Notes: generated by a model from the letters alone, not told the origin. A DNA stretch of 64,000 nucleotides from Thalassotalea crassostreae (GCF_001831495.1 NZ_CP017689.1:1240001-1304000); one strand, 5' to 3'. Positions 30,601 through 39,410 are shown, counted from the first letter of the stretch. A program made the numbers and translations.

Positions 30601-32596
30601 ACAAGTTGTCGCTACAGTGTTTACCGAACAGCAATTTGGCCAGCAAACTAAAGATGTAAAAATATCCTCACCTATTGTTGCAGAGCTTGCTGTACCAAGG
30701 TTTTTAACCCCAGGAGATAATAGTCAAGTAATGCTCGAAGTGTTCAACAACTCAGGCAAAAGCCAAACCATCACTGCGGCGGTAAGTACAACAGATACGC
30801 TGGTGCTAGATGGTGAAACCAAAATCAATACAAAGCTAGCTGATGGTGAACGAGCATCGGTGGCCGTACCGTTTAATGTGTTAAATGTTGATGATCACGC
30901 CAAGGTTAGTATTAATATTGCAGCAGATGATTTTAGCCAAACGCGAAGCTGGACCATTCCAGTGCGTTCACCATTGCCTATTTTAACGAAAAAATCATCA
31001 CATACTATAGCGCCAGGTGAACGCTTTGCCATTAATCAACAATATTGGAACGGTTTATCGCCAATTAAACGCGATATGGGCGAGTTAAGCTTTTCGCCGG
31101 TACCGTTTTTAGATCCGCTTGAATATGCGACAGGGCTATTTCGATATCCTTATGGCTGTGCTGAGCAAACTACATCGAAGGCAATGCCTTGGTTAATCGA
31201 CAGTCCAATTCTTGATAAAGTTAAAGAAGAAGCGGCTGATAAAAGTGGTCAACGTTATCGTTATTATGATCTGTCTATTAAAAATAAGTCTGCAGAGCAA
31301 ATGCTAGAAGCCGCAGTTATGCGTCTTACCAAAATGCAAAAAGCCAATGGTGGTTTTGGTTTGTGGAATAAATATGGCAAAGAAGAACCTTGGTTAAGTG
31401 TTTATGTCACCGATTTTCTATTTCAAACCGCGCAAAAATACCCAAACATTGTGCCAACGAAAATGTTGTCCTCTGCGATGACTCGCATTAGCTCATACAA
31501 AGCGACGGAAGGTTCGTCTGCACTTTATTACGCTGCTTGGGTTTTAGCAAAAGCAAATAAAATAAGCTATGCCCAGCTTGAACAAATAGAAATTACGCCT
31601 TTAAATTCGTCATTATCTGCCGCTCATATTGCTGGTGCAGCCTTGTTATTAGGTGATGTAAATAAAGCGGAGTACTATTTTGATAACATTAAACGTTATC
31701 AACGAGAAAAGTATAATTATTGGGTAGGCGATTACGGCTCACTGGTTCGAGATTATGCCAAAACAGTGGCAATAATTTCAGAGCTTGAACAACAAATGAA
31801 ATTGCCAACCAACATTACCCGTTTGCGCAATGAGTTAGTGGCGAAATTACAAGATACACTTCCTAAACGTTACTATTTAAGCACGCAAGAGCAAACCGCA
31901 TTAGTAACGGCCGGTATAGCGCTATCAAAAGGCAATGATAAAGCTTTTACGCTTGATATTGACTCTCAAACTCAAAATTATCAGGGCTTAAGTGATACTA
32001 AAATTAGCATAGGTACGGTGATTGAAAACACCAATGCACATGAGCTGTTTATTCAAATTCGCGCTAAAGGTTATAACAATAATAATCGTTATCTGCGCTC
32101 AACCATCCCAACCAAAACGTTTACTAAATCCATCAAAACACACGATGGTAAAACATACGATGGTGAGCCAGTCCCTGTCGGTGAAAAGCTTATTGTTAGT
32201 GTGGTTATCGATGTTGAAGAAAAGCTAGATAACGCCATGTTAGTTGATTTTATTCCATCTGGCTTTGTTATTGAAAACCCTGATTTTACCGATGCCAACG
32301 ACATTTTAGCTAGCAATAAACTAACTAATACGACAGCTAATCATGTTGAATATCGTAACGATAGATTCATTGCTTCCGCTGATATTAGACGTTACGGCAG
32401 CTATCAATTTCACTATGTGATCCGCGCAGAAACTCCCGGACAAGCAATAATGCCTAAAGGTTATATTGAAGATATGTACAACCCTGAGCGTTTTGCTTTT
32501 GCTCCTGCGCCGGTCAAAGCGATTGAGATCATCATCGAAAAGCCGGAAGAGTCGATGTTAGGCACTCTGAAAAATATGTTCAGTGATGACGAATAA
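27689..32596 (+). CDS. Bacterial alpha-2-macroglobulin family protein
   Basis: 1635 residues with a Sec signal of about 31 residues (FTAVASEV). Beta-sandwich MG domains fill most of the length. The thioester motif is intact: YGC1157AEQTTSK, followed by the helical thioester domain (EQMLEAAVMRLTKMQKANGG). The family traps invading proteases in the periplasm and is normally paired with PBP1C. E. coli YfhM is a lipoprotein; here I see no lipobox, so it may be soluble or anchored by an uncleaved signal. AAGGA Shine-Dalgarno. Its end overlaps the next gene. Confidence 0.92.
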   Translation: MKRFVSLTSSVAINIALAVILSVQMFTAVASEVSYVGTYSHENKPALIVQFSEKSASTAGVKVIDVITKEDLSSGWFLNSNKLAMINTNVSAGKRYEVTVTGAKKITVASKQEIFIPEYAPTLTVLSKGPVIPSASYRTIPISVSNLDTVSVEVLQVLEPEKILNKLYYNQQIRAYRMADNAKYLKSITTLSFDIPKAEKNASIKTALQLPKELTDGWYVLGIKGGGQMNNNDTKIVQALITDIGIQAKVFADSISVNVLTLSSQQPINKGTVYVVKQDGSKIKLGKLTNGLGNFKYKTNSSDLLMVKAGKRFGYLPLKEVPLDLSAFAVTGNNWQEMEAFAYSNRDLFKPGETLPLNILLRDDDGQSVAKQRLYVEFVQPDGRIVSSRWLDETTIETASQNSNEANPKMPTAGYYRTDYQISSSAVLGKWTAQIKPNKNSKLILNSFAFNVSEFVPERMDLVVDLESEQLISKATLGAKVNGRYLFGAAANGNTLKISPYYHSVNHFEGKYSDYFVGQRFTVYSRDLPNIKPIKLDANGNANLTLPLINDDKLKAPVNASFNFELLETGGASVSRKHDVFIWRDQTIAGINPLFEQAKYFQTVQFDLALIAADGKSLLPGTLDYTLERNRGGYYWTYSESGGWDLHRDNEWRPVSIKSVNLKAGQSERVSMDVEYGNYRLIATNEDGFKTIYNFNAGWGNNSYTQQPVKPDELTLKFDKPLYNSGDTINATVIGDLSGSLLVTLESSEVNWQQTFEYTKSSAKQESKSGSNKELAIQIPIDKDLNRHDLYVTATLVGNERGMPRRMFAVKPVKLNRENRKLDVSISHECELRPLTKTKFVINTNALKNLSTSISTSSPQHSQSQAWLTLSVVDKGIINLSGYQVPDINEHFFGQRRYAGDVVDLYSRIYQQRPDSFLTHRYGGDAAAMANQKPDNLVESKTITLMSELVAFDAQGNAEVTLELPDYNGEAQVVATVFTEQQFGQQTKDVKISSPIVAELAVPRFLTPGDNSQVMLEVFNNSGKSQTITAAVSTTDTLVLDGETKINTKLADGERASVAVPFNVLNVDDHAKVSINIAADDFSQTRSWTIPVRSPLPILTKKSSHTIAPGERFAINQQYWNGLSPIKRDMGELSFSPVPFLDPLEYATGLFRYPYGCAEQTTSKAMPWLIDSPILDKVKEEAADKSGQRYRYYDLSIKNKSAEQMLEAAVMRLTKMQKANGGFGLWNKYGKEEPWLSVYVTDFLFQTAQKYPNIVPTKMLSSAMTRISSYKATEGSSALYYAAWVLAKANKISYAQLEQIEITPLNSSLSAAHIAGAALLLGDVNKAEYYFDNIKRYQREKYNYWVGDYGSLVRDYAKTVAIISELEQQMKLPTNITRLRNELVAKLQDTLPKRYYLSTQEQTALVTAGIALSKGNDKAFTLDIDSQTQNYQGLSDTKISIGTVIENTNAHELFIQIRAKGYNNNNRYLRSTIPTKTFTKSIKTHDGKTYDGEPVPVGEKLIVSVVIDVEEKLDNAMLVDFIPSGFVIENPDFTDANDILASNKLTNTTANHVEYRNDRFIASADIRRYGSYQFHYVIRAETPGQAIMPKGYIEDMYNPERFAFAPAPVKAIEIIIEKPEESMLGTLKNMFSDDE

Positions 32597-34826
32597 AGCC
32601 AACGTATATATAGCAAGCGTCGATAGAGCAGGCACTAAAACGGGAAGCATGATGAAGTTTAATGAGCGTTTATATCAGCATAAAGGGGTTAGAGCTGTGT
32701 TGTTCTTAACGGCTGTTTTAGTGATTACCTTCTTTTCGCTTAACGCCATTTACCCGATAAACATTGATCAACGCACTGATGCGGCAGTAACGGTATATAC
32801 CAAAGAGGGAGAACTACTTCGTCAATTTGCCAACAAGCAGGGCATTTATCGCATCGAAACCACGGTTGAACAAGTGAGTCCGTTCTATTTGGATGCATTA
32901 CTTGAATACGAAGATAAGCATTTTTATGACCATCCGGGGGTAAACCCATTTTCATTGGCGCGCGCCATAAGACAGCGCGTGACCAATGGCCGTGTTATCT
33001 CTGGTGGTTCCACATTAACCATGCAAGTCGCGCGTTTGTTATACCCAAATAAACGTAGCTACGCAGGTAAGCTGCAGCAAATATTTCGCGCATTACAGTT
33101 TGAACTTAAATACTCCAAAGATGAGATTTTAGGTTTATATCTAACCTATGCGCCTATGGGCGGAAACATTGAAGGCGTGCAAGCGGCAAGCCAACGCTAT
33201 TTTGGAAAACATGCCAAAGACCTTACCAAAACCGAAGCAGCACTTTTAGTTGTATTGCCACAAAGACCGTCAGTGTATCGCCCAGATATCAATCCTGACA
33301 AAGCCAAAAGTGCTAGAGATAAAGTACTAGGGCGTTTAGAACGAGCGAATTTAATTGACTCAAACAACGCCAGTTTTTATCAACAAGAGCCAGTATCAAG
33401 ACAGCGAAAGTCTTCTAAGATGCTTGCGCCTTTGTTGGCAAGGCACTTAAAGCAGCAGCAACCGCTGAAAAATAGTATTACCACCACGATTAACCATAAT
33501 GTGCAATCGGATTTAGAAAGTATCATTAGTCAGCGTATGCAAACACAAGATAGTCGATTGTCGGCTGCGGTATTGGTTATGGATAATCAAACGGGGGAGG
33601 TTATTGCCTATAAAGGCTCAGCTGATTTTCTTGATAACAATCGTTTTGGTCACGTTGATATGAGCAGAGCGATACGTTCACCGGGTAGTACCTTAAAACC
33701 GTTTATTTATGGCATGGCGATGGACAGCGGCATCATACATTCAAAGAGTTTATTAACCGACGTACCAATGCGTTTTGGCGATTATCAGCCAAAGAATTTC
33801 GATTTACGTTTTGATGGCGCAGTATCGGTCGATGTTGCATTAAAGATGTCGAAGAATGTACCGGTTGTGCTGGTGCTTGATAAGCTAACGCCGGAAAACT
33901 TTGTTATTAATCTTGAAAACGCCGGCGTTCACCTAAACGTCGAACAACCTAATTTAAGTATTGCCCTTGGCGGCGCGGGAATAACATTGACTGATTTAGT
34001 GGCGCTGTATTCGTCACTATCACGTCAAGGACGTTTAATTTTTCCTAAAACTCAAGCCCAGCAGAAACCAACGGAGCAAGCATTTACTGGTGTGCAAATA
34101 CTTAGCAAAGAATCGGCATGGATCATCAAAGAGATCTTGAGCGAAATCGACCCGCCAGATAGAGCTGCCGCGGCATATCATCGCCAGATCTCTTGGAAAA
34201 CAGGTACCAGTTACGGTTACCGTGATGCTTGGGCGGTCGGCACAAGTAATGATTATACTGTCGGCGTATGGGTTGGCAGACCCGATGGCGCACCATTTGT
34301 CGGTCAAACTGGTGCTAAACAGGCTGGACCTATTTTATTCGATGTCTTTGATTTATTACCCAAAGATGTGCTGCGTATCGATAAACCTGAGCAAGTTATC
34401 AGTAAATCAATTTGCTGGCCTAGCGGATTAAGCCAAGATTATGTGAATAACGATGATTGCATTAATTTAAAAACAGCTAATACCATCAAAGGTAAGACTC
34501 CGTTAACCATTAAAAGTAATGGCGGTTTAGAGCAACTTCATCAGTGGCCACAGGTATTACAAAATTGGATGAAAACCAAAGAATTTAAACTGCAAAAACA
34601 AAACCAACGAGTAAGCATTTTACATCCTAAAGACAATAGCCAAATGTTTATGGGTAGTAAAACCGAGTTTGTCGCAATCGCCAATAACGATCTTGCCAAT
34701 TGGTATTTAAATGACAGGTTATTACCAAACAACATCATTAAAACCAAACAACTTGGTCAAGGACCACAAACAATCACCGCTTGTTTTAACGATAGTTGTG
34801 ATTCTATAGTGGTTGAGTTGTATTAA
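32586..34826 (+). CDS. pbpC: Penicillin-binding protein 1C
   Basis: About 746 residues from ATG 32586, which overlaps the A2M stop and suggests translational coupling; ATGs at 32649 and 32652 are alternatives that would start closer to the membrane segment. One transmembrane helix (VLFLTAVLVITFFSLNAI), GT51 transglycosylase (EDKHFYDHPGVNPFSLARA, GGSTLTMQVARLL), transpeptidase with SPGSTLKPF (SxxK), MSKN and KTGTSYGYRDAW (KTG). A C-terminal BiPBP_C-like domain covers about 655-745. It polymerises and may crosslink peptidoglycan. The pairing with A2M is a known conserved arrangement. Confidence 0.92.
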   Translation: MTNKANVYIASVDRAGTKTGSMMKFNERLYQHKGVRAVLFLTAVLVITFFSLNAIYPINIDQRTDAAVTVYTKEGELLRQFANKQGIYRIETTVEQVSPFYLDALLEYEDKHFYDHPGVNPFSLARAIRQRVTNGRVISGGSTLTMQVARLLYPNKRSYAGKLQQIFRALQFELKYSKDEILGLYLTYAPMGGNIEGVQAASQRYFGKHAKDLTKTEAALLVVLPQRPSVYRPDINPDKAKSARDKVLGRLERANLIDSNNASFYQQEPVSRQRKSSKMLAPLLARHLKQQQPLKNSITTTINHNVQSDLESIISQRMQTQDSRLSAAVLVMDNQTGEVIAYKGSADFLDNNRFGHVDMSRAIRSPGSTLKPFIYGMAMDSGIIHSKSLLTDVPMRFGDYQPKNFDLRFDGAVSVDVALKMSKNVPVVLVLDKLTPENFVINLENAGVHLNVEQPNLSIALGGAGITLTDLVALYSSLSRQGRLIFPKTQAQQKPTEQAFTGVQILSKESAWIIKEILSEIDPPDRAAAAYHRQISWKTGTSYGYRDAWAVGTSNDYTVGVWVGRPDGAPFVGQTGAKQAGPILFDVFDLLPKDVLRIDKPEQVISKSICWPSGLSQDYVNNDDCINLKTANTIKGKTPLTIKSNGGLEQLHQWPQVLQNWMKTKEFKLQKQNQRVSILHPKDNSQMFMGSKTEFVAIANNDLANWYLNDRLLPNNIIKTKQLGQGPQTITACFNDSCDSIVVELY

Positions 34827-34845
34827 TGGAGCTGTATTAATAGAT

Positions 34846-34914
34846 AAAAAAAAGCCTCGCTAAGGAGCGAGGCAAAAATACATTTCAGGGAGGAAAACTA
34901 TGAAAGTTAACTGT
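34846..34914 (-). ncRNA. Candidate small RNA, repeated family (copy D)
   Basis: Minus strand: GTTAACAG box, 20-nt spacer, -10 TATTAT (34925-34920), conserved body with CATAG and TTTTCCTCCCTG, terminator GCCTCGCTCCTTAGCGAGGC plus eight T. It starts 19 bp beyond the pbpC stop and would be convergent with that gene. Confidence 0.65.
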
Positions 34915-35050
34915 GTTTAATAATAAACCTTTCCCAGAAAATAGCTGTTAACCAAATGTAAAACGCTGCAATACTTTGTTGTTACGATTGTGTTAACTCT
35001 GCTCGTTACATGCATTAGTTCAATAAATAACTCGATTTATTTAGTTAAGA

Positions 35051-35584
35051 TTAAAACCAATAAGTCATACTCACATTGCCGATCAAAAAAGACTCTTTTT
35101 CTGATGAGAATAATTGCTGATATTTAGCGCCAACCCCCACGCTTAATTTGTCAAAAAATAACAGTCCAACTTCCGCTGATAAATCACCAATAAGGTTGGT
35201 TTCAGAACCATCAAAATCTAACGTCGCAATACCAAGCCCTATGCCGGCATTAAAGTAATAGTCGATATGCTCTTGACTAGTATTGGTAATTTTATCTAAA
35301 CCTAAACCAAACATTAGAGAATGATATTCAACACTCTGTGATGGGGAGTCTGCTAATTTATCATCTAATGTAGTGAACTCGACATAATTACTGAGGCCTC
35401 CTAACGTCGTGTTGCTAAAACCGGTTAAGCGAATCGATGTTGCAGACTGATCTTCAAGTTCTACGTCTTGGTCGTCATAACTAAATTCCACAATAGGTGC
35501 TTGATACACGCTCAATCTAAATCTATCTTCGGCACTCGCATTAAAACTTAGTATTGCGGCCATTATTATTAAAAAATATTTCAT
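35051..35584 (-). CDS. Small outer-membrane beta-barrel protein
   Basis: 177 residues, Sec signal MKYFLIIMAAILSFNASAED. Alternating hydrophobic strands (YYFNAGIGLGIATLDFDG, LSAEVGLLFFDKLSVGVGAK) and a terminal aromatic in SMTYWF are features of outer-membrane barrels of eight strands or so. No specific family recognised. Monocistronic; the 396-bp region upstream contains repeated TAGTGC words. Confidence 0.6.
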   Translation of the reverse strand: MKYFLIIMAAILSFNASAEDRFRLSVYQAPIVEFSYDDQDVELEDQSATSIRLTGFSNTTLGGLSNYVEFTTLDDKLADSPSQSVEYHSLMFGLGLDKITNTSQEHIDYYFNAGIGLGIATLDFDGSETNLIGDLSAEVGLLFFDKLSVGVGAKYQQLFSSEKESFLIGNVSMTYWF

Positions 35585-35812
35585 TTTATTCCCTGCCTTT
35601 AGTTATTTGTTTAGGCTCTGTATTAGAGTCTTTGGTTTAAGTGTTAAGCTATTGTTAACTAAGTTAGGAAGTGGTTGAAAGACAATTAAAAAAAGTAGCA
35701 TTGACTGCGACTAAAAGTATTAAAATTTTATACTTGCTGGTAAAAATCTAATGTGATTGAGCACAAAAGGTGATTTGAAAACGCCATCAACCTTTTGTCT
35801 AAGCTAGCGGCA

Positions 35813-35852
35813 TAGTGCCAAATTAGTGCCAATTAGTGCAAACTAGTGCAAA
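35813..35852. repeat. Four TAGTGCMAA direct repeats at helical spacing
   Basis: TAGTGCCAA, TAGTGCCAA, TAGTGCAAA and TAGTGCAAA begin at 35813, 35824, 35834 and 35844, that is, every 10-11 bp on one face of the helix. They lie about 130-170 bp before the DUF3750 start. Upstream, AAAAGGTGAT...ATCAACCTTTT (35765-35796) forms a hairpin. They could be binding sites for a cooperative regulator. No ORF in 35585-35980. Confidence 0.4.
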
Positions 35853-35980
35853 CATGACAAAGAATAGAGCCTTAAGCCGTAATCTCATTATTTAGCGGGC
35901 TTGTTAAAATAAACCGTTATCCTATTATTGATATAGTAATACTCTGAATATTCACCTCAAAGCATAAAGGACATGAACAG

Positions 35981-36529
35981 TTGTATCGTTTAATCACTTT
36001 ATTCATTGTTTTATCGGTTACGCTATTAACCTCCGGTTGTGCCAATAACGATTGGCGCACGGCAAGTAGGGAGCCTGCCGGCATTGCCTCTATACCGAGT
36101 GAAGATAATCGTGCAATTATCGAAGTCTATGCGGCCGATGCCTTTAGCTGGCGTGGCTGGTTTGCGGTCCACCCTTGGGTTGCGATTAAAGATAAAGGTG
36201 CCGATGAATATACGGTTTATGAAGTTGTAGGCTGGCAAGTCAAGCGAGGCTTATCCGCAATCCGCGAATTTAACACCGAAACGCCTGATCGTTATTGGTA
36301 TGGTTCCAAACCTGAATTAATCCTATCGATTAAAGGCGATAAAGCAGTAGAGCTAATACCTAAAATAAAGCTGGCAATACAAACCTATCCTTGGGCGAAT
36401 GAATACAGTGTATTCCCTGGACCGAACAGCAATACCTTTGTTGCTTGGATTGGCAAGCAAGTACCTGAGCTAGAGTTAGATTTACCGTTCAGTGCAATAG
36501 GTAGTGGATACGCTGACAACACCAATTAG
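35981..36529 (+). CDS. DUF3750 lipoprotein
   Basis: 182 residues starting at TTG 35981, preceded by AAGGA at 9-nt spacing; no in-frame ATG would preserve the signal. Lipoprotein signal ending LLTSGC20. The domain starts DWRTASREPAGIA, followed by IIEVYAADAFSWRGWFAVHP, VYEVVGWQVKRG and NTFVAWIG, which fits DUF3750 as I recall it; function unknown. A sulfatase/Tgl-like peptidase-type role is not supported by anything I see. Confidence 0.75.
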   Translation: MYRLITLFIVLSVTLLTSGCANNDWRTASREPAGIASIPSEDNRAIIEVYAADAFSWRGWFAVHPWVAIKDKGADEYTVYEVVGWQVKRGLSAIREFNTETPDRYWYGSKPELILSIKGDKAVELIPKIKLAIQTYPWANEYSVFPGPNSNTFVAWIGKQVPELELDLPFSAIGSGYADNTN

Positions 36530-36607
36530 AACAATCCATCTGAAATATTTCTAAATAAAATTCTTTGCGAAGCACTCCGAAGGAGCGAGAACATGGATGT
36601 TCGAGAC

Positions 36608-36677
36608 AAAAAAAAGCCTCGCTAAGGAGCGAGGCAAAAATACATTTCAGGGAGGAAAACTTAAAAAAGTTAACTGT
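36608..36677 (-). ncRNA. Candidate small RNA, repeated family (copy E)
   Basis: Minus strand: GTTAACAG box, 20-nt spacer of unrelated sequence, -10 TAGTAT (36688-36683), body with TTTTTTAAG in place of TTTCATAG, then TTTTCCTCCCTG, and the core terminator plus T-run. As in copy A, the anti-AUG part is replaced. Plus-strand flank TTCTTTGCGAAGCACTCCGA (36563-36582) recurs before copy H. Confidence 0.65.
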
Positions 36678-36825
36678 GTTTAATACTACCCGATATAAAA
36701 ATTAAAGCTGTTAACCAAATGTAATTGATTGCAAAAGAGTGTTCCTAAAACCTTGTTAACAGGAGGTGCGAAGGTGCTAAGGAGTATAGCTGCGAAGCTG
36801 CAAATCAAAACAGCTTAATAACGAA

Positions 36826-37737
36826 TTATTGACTATCAAATGCAGCTTTGAATAATTGATAGTGCACTTCGGTCAGTGCATCGATATCACGCTGGTAACC
36901 ACCGCCAATGACTGCGGCAACAGGTAATGCTCTGTCCTTACACGTATCAAACACAAGTCTATCGCGTAAATATATCCCTTCGGTTGAAACGTTCAACAAC
37001 CCCAAATCATCATGTTGATGAATATCAACGCCGGCGTCATAAATGACTGCATCAATCTCGTAGCTATTTAACGCTAAATCTAAGGCTTGTTTAACCGACT
37101 GCAAATACTCTTCATTTTCTAGGTGCTTATCTAAACCAAAATCTAAATTAGAGTTTTGCTTGCGATAGGGAAAGTTCTTTTCGCAATGAAGCGACACCGT
37201 AATGATATCGTCTCGCTGTTCACATAATGCAGCGGTGCCATCGCCTTGATGGACATCGCAATCAAAAATCAAAACACGATTAATATCGTCGTTTTCTAGC
37301 ATTTTATTTGCCGCCAGGTATAAATCATTGATCATGCAAAACCCTGAGCCAAAGTCGGCAAAGGCATGATGATAGCCGCCAGTTAAATTAATCGCGATGC
37401 CATGTTCAACAGCAAGCTTAGCTGTTAACAATGTACCACCAACCGCGGTAAAGGTACGTTTTACTAATTGCTCTGACCAAGGAAAGCCAATTCGGCGCAT
37501 CTCTTTTGCACCAAGCGACCCTGACACAAGTTCATCAACATAAGTAGCATCCAGCATTGCCTTTGCTTTATCTACGCTGAATCGCTGTGGCGTATTAAAA
37601 ACACTTTCAGCAACGCCATCGTCTTTTAAGCGCTGATATATAGAACGATATTTATCGATAGGGAATCGATGACGAACTGGCAACTCTAATTGCGAATAAA
37701 TAGGGTGAAACACTAACGGAATATTAAATGACTTCAT
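36826..37737 (-). CDS. Histone deacetylase-like amidohydrolase
   Basis: 303 residues of the arginase/HDAC fold. Zn and catalytic residues are visible: NLTGGYHHAFADFGSGFC (paired His), FDCDVHQGDGTA (Asp and His ligands), DAGVDIHQHDDLG (third ligand region) and the loop VIGGGYQRD with the catalytic Tyr. Bacterial members remove acetyl or other acyl groups from lysine, polyamines or small amides; substrate not known here. Cytoplasmic, no signal. Monocistronic; two sRNA candidates lie upstream. Confidence 0.85.
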   Translation of the reverse strand: MKSFNIPLVFHPIYSQLELPVRHRFPIDKYRSIYQRLKDDGVAESVFNTPQRFSVDKAKAMLDATYVDELVSGSLGAKEMRRIGFPWSEQLVKRTFTAVGGTLLTAKLAVEHGIAINLTGGYHHAFADFGSGFCMINDLYLAANKMLENDDINRVLIFDCDVHQGDGTAALCEQRDDIITVSLHCEKNFPYRKQNSNLDFGLDKHLENEEYLQSVKQALDLALNSYEIDAVIYDAGVDIHQHDDLGLLNVSTEGIYLRDRLVFDTCKDRALPVAAVIGGGYQRDIDALTEVHYQLFKAAFDSQ

Positions 37738-37823
37738 TGACGCTTAAATTAAAATGAACACCAGAGTAGTGTACTAAAGAGTATTTAACAGTACTACAGA
37801 GCAAGTTAAATTAATTATTGAAA

Positions 37824-37910
37824 CAAAAAAAAGCCCCGTCGGGGAACGGGGCAGAAGTATTTCCAAAGCTAGAAAATATGTCAATCAACACTTCGCTCCA
37901 ACTGTAAAGC
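37824..37910 (-). ncRNA. Candidate small RNA, divergent member (copy F)
   Basis: Minus strand: terminator GCCCCGTTCCCCGACGGGGC plus nine T, body TTGATTGACATATTTTCTAG, upstream TTACATAATAGTTAAC. Shares its body and box with copy B. The stem is fully paired although its sequence differs from the core. 5' end approximate. Confidence 0.4.
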
Positions 37911-37996
37911 CAAAACTAGGTTAACTATTATGTAATACAGTGATAAATATAATTTGGATCACAATATTTTAAATTAATTCAAAATAGGGCTTTAAT

Positions 37997-38077
37997 CGTC
38001 ATCCCCGTAATATTCGTCACCGCCACTATTTTCGTCATTCCCACCATTTTCGTCATTCTCGCGAAGGCGGGAATCTA
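37997..38077. repeat. Cluster of GTCATTCYCGCGAAGGCGGGAATCT-type palindromes
   Basis: CGTCATCCCCG, CGTCACCGCC, CGTCATTCCCACC and CGTCATTCTCGCGAAGGCGG follow each other, ending in GGGAATCT. These are REP-like intergenic palindromes; a second cluster lies at 39411-39672. Confidence 0.6.
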
Positions 38078-38095
38078 TTTAATAATGTTCGAGAT

Positions 38096-38165
38096 AAAAA
38101 AAAGCCTCGCTAAGGAGCGAGGCAAAAATACATTTCAGGGAGGAAAACTATGAAAAGTTAACTGT
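38096..38165 (-). ncRNA. Candidate small RNA, repeated family (copy G)
   Basis: Minus strand: GTTAACGG box, 20-nt spacer nearly identical to copy C, -10 TAATAT (38176-38171), core body and core terminator. It carries one extra T in AACTTTTCATAG (copies C, D, H, I and J have AACTTTCATAG). That would break any short ORF on the plus strand but leaves the RNA fold intact. Confidence 0.65.
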
Positions 38166-38285
38166 GTTTAATATTAAACGAATCTAGAAAAAATACCGTT
38201 AACCAAATGTAAAACACTGCAATAGTTTGTTGTTACAACAATGTTAAACATCCAAATTTCAGCGCTTTCCAGCTTTAACCTGTTA

Positions 38286-39287
38286 TTACCACTTTAAAAC
38301 AACACGGTAACGCGCATTGCCGCTTTCCAATCTTGCAATTGCTTCGTTAATTTCACTAAAAGGGTAGGCTTCAATCAATGGCTTAATCTTGTGCTGCGCA
38401 GCAAAGTCTAACATCTGAGAAATCGTCGCTGGGCTGCCAACCGGTGACGCTGACACTGAACGTTGCCCAAGCAGTAATGGGAACACTTGCAGATCTAATG
38501 GCTCTAATGTTGCGCCGACAAAATGCAAACGTCCTTTTGGTTTTAATGTTTGCACATAAAGGTTCCAATCAAGTTTGACGTTCACTGTTGAGATCACATA
38601 ATCAAATCGACCAGTGGCTGCCTCTATCGCGTCAGGATCACGAGAGTTAATTGTATGATGAGCGCCAAATGATAACGCCTGTTCACGCTTATCATCAGAG
38701 CTAGTAAACGCAGTAACCTCACAACCCCAAGCGTTATAAAATTGAATTGCCATATGGCCTAAACCACCAATACCAATTACCGCGACTTTATCAGTAGGCT
38801 TTATATCGAATTGAACCAGTGGATTAAACACAGTAATACCACCACAAAATAGCGGCCCAACGGTCGCTAAATCTAACCCATCAGGAATGGCAACAACGGA
38901 ACTTGCATTTGCTACTACCTTCTCGGCAAAACCGCCGTGGCGACCAACAATTGTACCTTCTGCTGAGTAACATAAATTATGATCGCCAGACATACAGCTA
39001 GAGCAGGTATCACAATAACCACTGTGCCAACCAAGGCCCACAGTTTGACCAACCGTTAAATGAGTAACGTGATCGCCAACTTGAGCAACTGTACCAACTA
39101 CCTCATGACCTGCCACTAATGGATAACTACTCATACCCCATTCATTGTTAAGCATACTGAGATCAGAGTGACAGATACCACAATATTGCACATCAATTTC
39201 GACATCGTGTGCCCCAATAGCTGAAGGCTCAATAGAAATTTGTTCTAGCGCAGAAGATGGCTGATTAGCCGCATAAGCTTTATACAT
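38286..39287 (-). CDS. Zinc-dependent alcohol dehydrogenase / aldehyde reductase (Ahr/YahK type)
   Basis: 333 residues of the MDR superfamily. Catalytic zinc site C36-G-I-C-H-S-D, G60-H-E; structural zinc cysteines C92, C95, C98, C106 in GYCDTCSSCMSGDHNLC; Rossmann motif GIGGLGHMA; NADP-type SSDDKREQA after beta-2. The length and GWHSGYCDTC fit the cinnamyl-alcohol-dehydrogenase branch (E. coli Ahr/YahK), NADPH-dependent reducers of aldehydes. Monocistronic, divergent from the MerR gene; possibly induced by aldehydes, which is inference. Confidence 0.88.
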   Translation of the reverse strand: MYKAYAANQPSSALEQISIEPSAIGAHDVEIDVQYCGICHSDLSMLNNEWGMSSYPLVAGHEVVGTVAQVGDHVTHLTVGQTVGLGWHSGYCDTCSSCMSGDHNLCYSAEGTIVGRHGGFAEKVVANASSVVAIPDGLDLATVGPLFCGGITVFNPLVQFDIKPTDKVAVIGIGGLGHMAIQFYNAWGCEVTAFTSSDDKREQALSFGAHHTINSRDPDAIEAATGRFDYVISTVNVKLDWNLYVQTLKPKGRLHFVGATLEPLDLQVFPLLLGQRSVSASPVGSPATISQMLDFAAQHKIKPLIEAYPFSEINEAIARLESGNARYRVVLKW

Positions 39288-39410
39288 GATAGTCCCTTGA
39301 ATGATTAGATATATAAGTTAGGTATAGAATAAGTGTAGTTACTTTTAAGCTAATTAATACAGTTTTAATGATAATTCGGATCACTGTATTTTAAATTTCG
39401 AAGTATTACG

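Noticed and set aside
34846..34873. The repeated GCCTCGC hairpin as an ordinary terminator of the plus-strand gene before it
   Set aside because: On the plus strand the A-run is before the stem and no T-run follows. Several copies lie between divergent genes with no upstream plus-strand gene.
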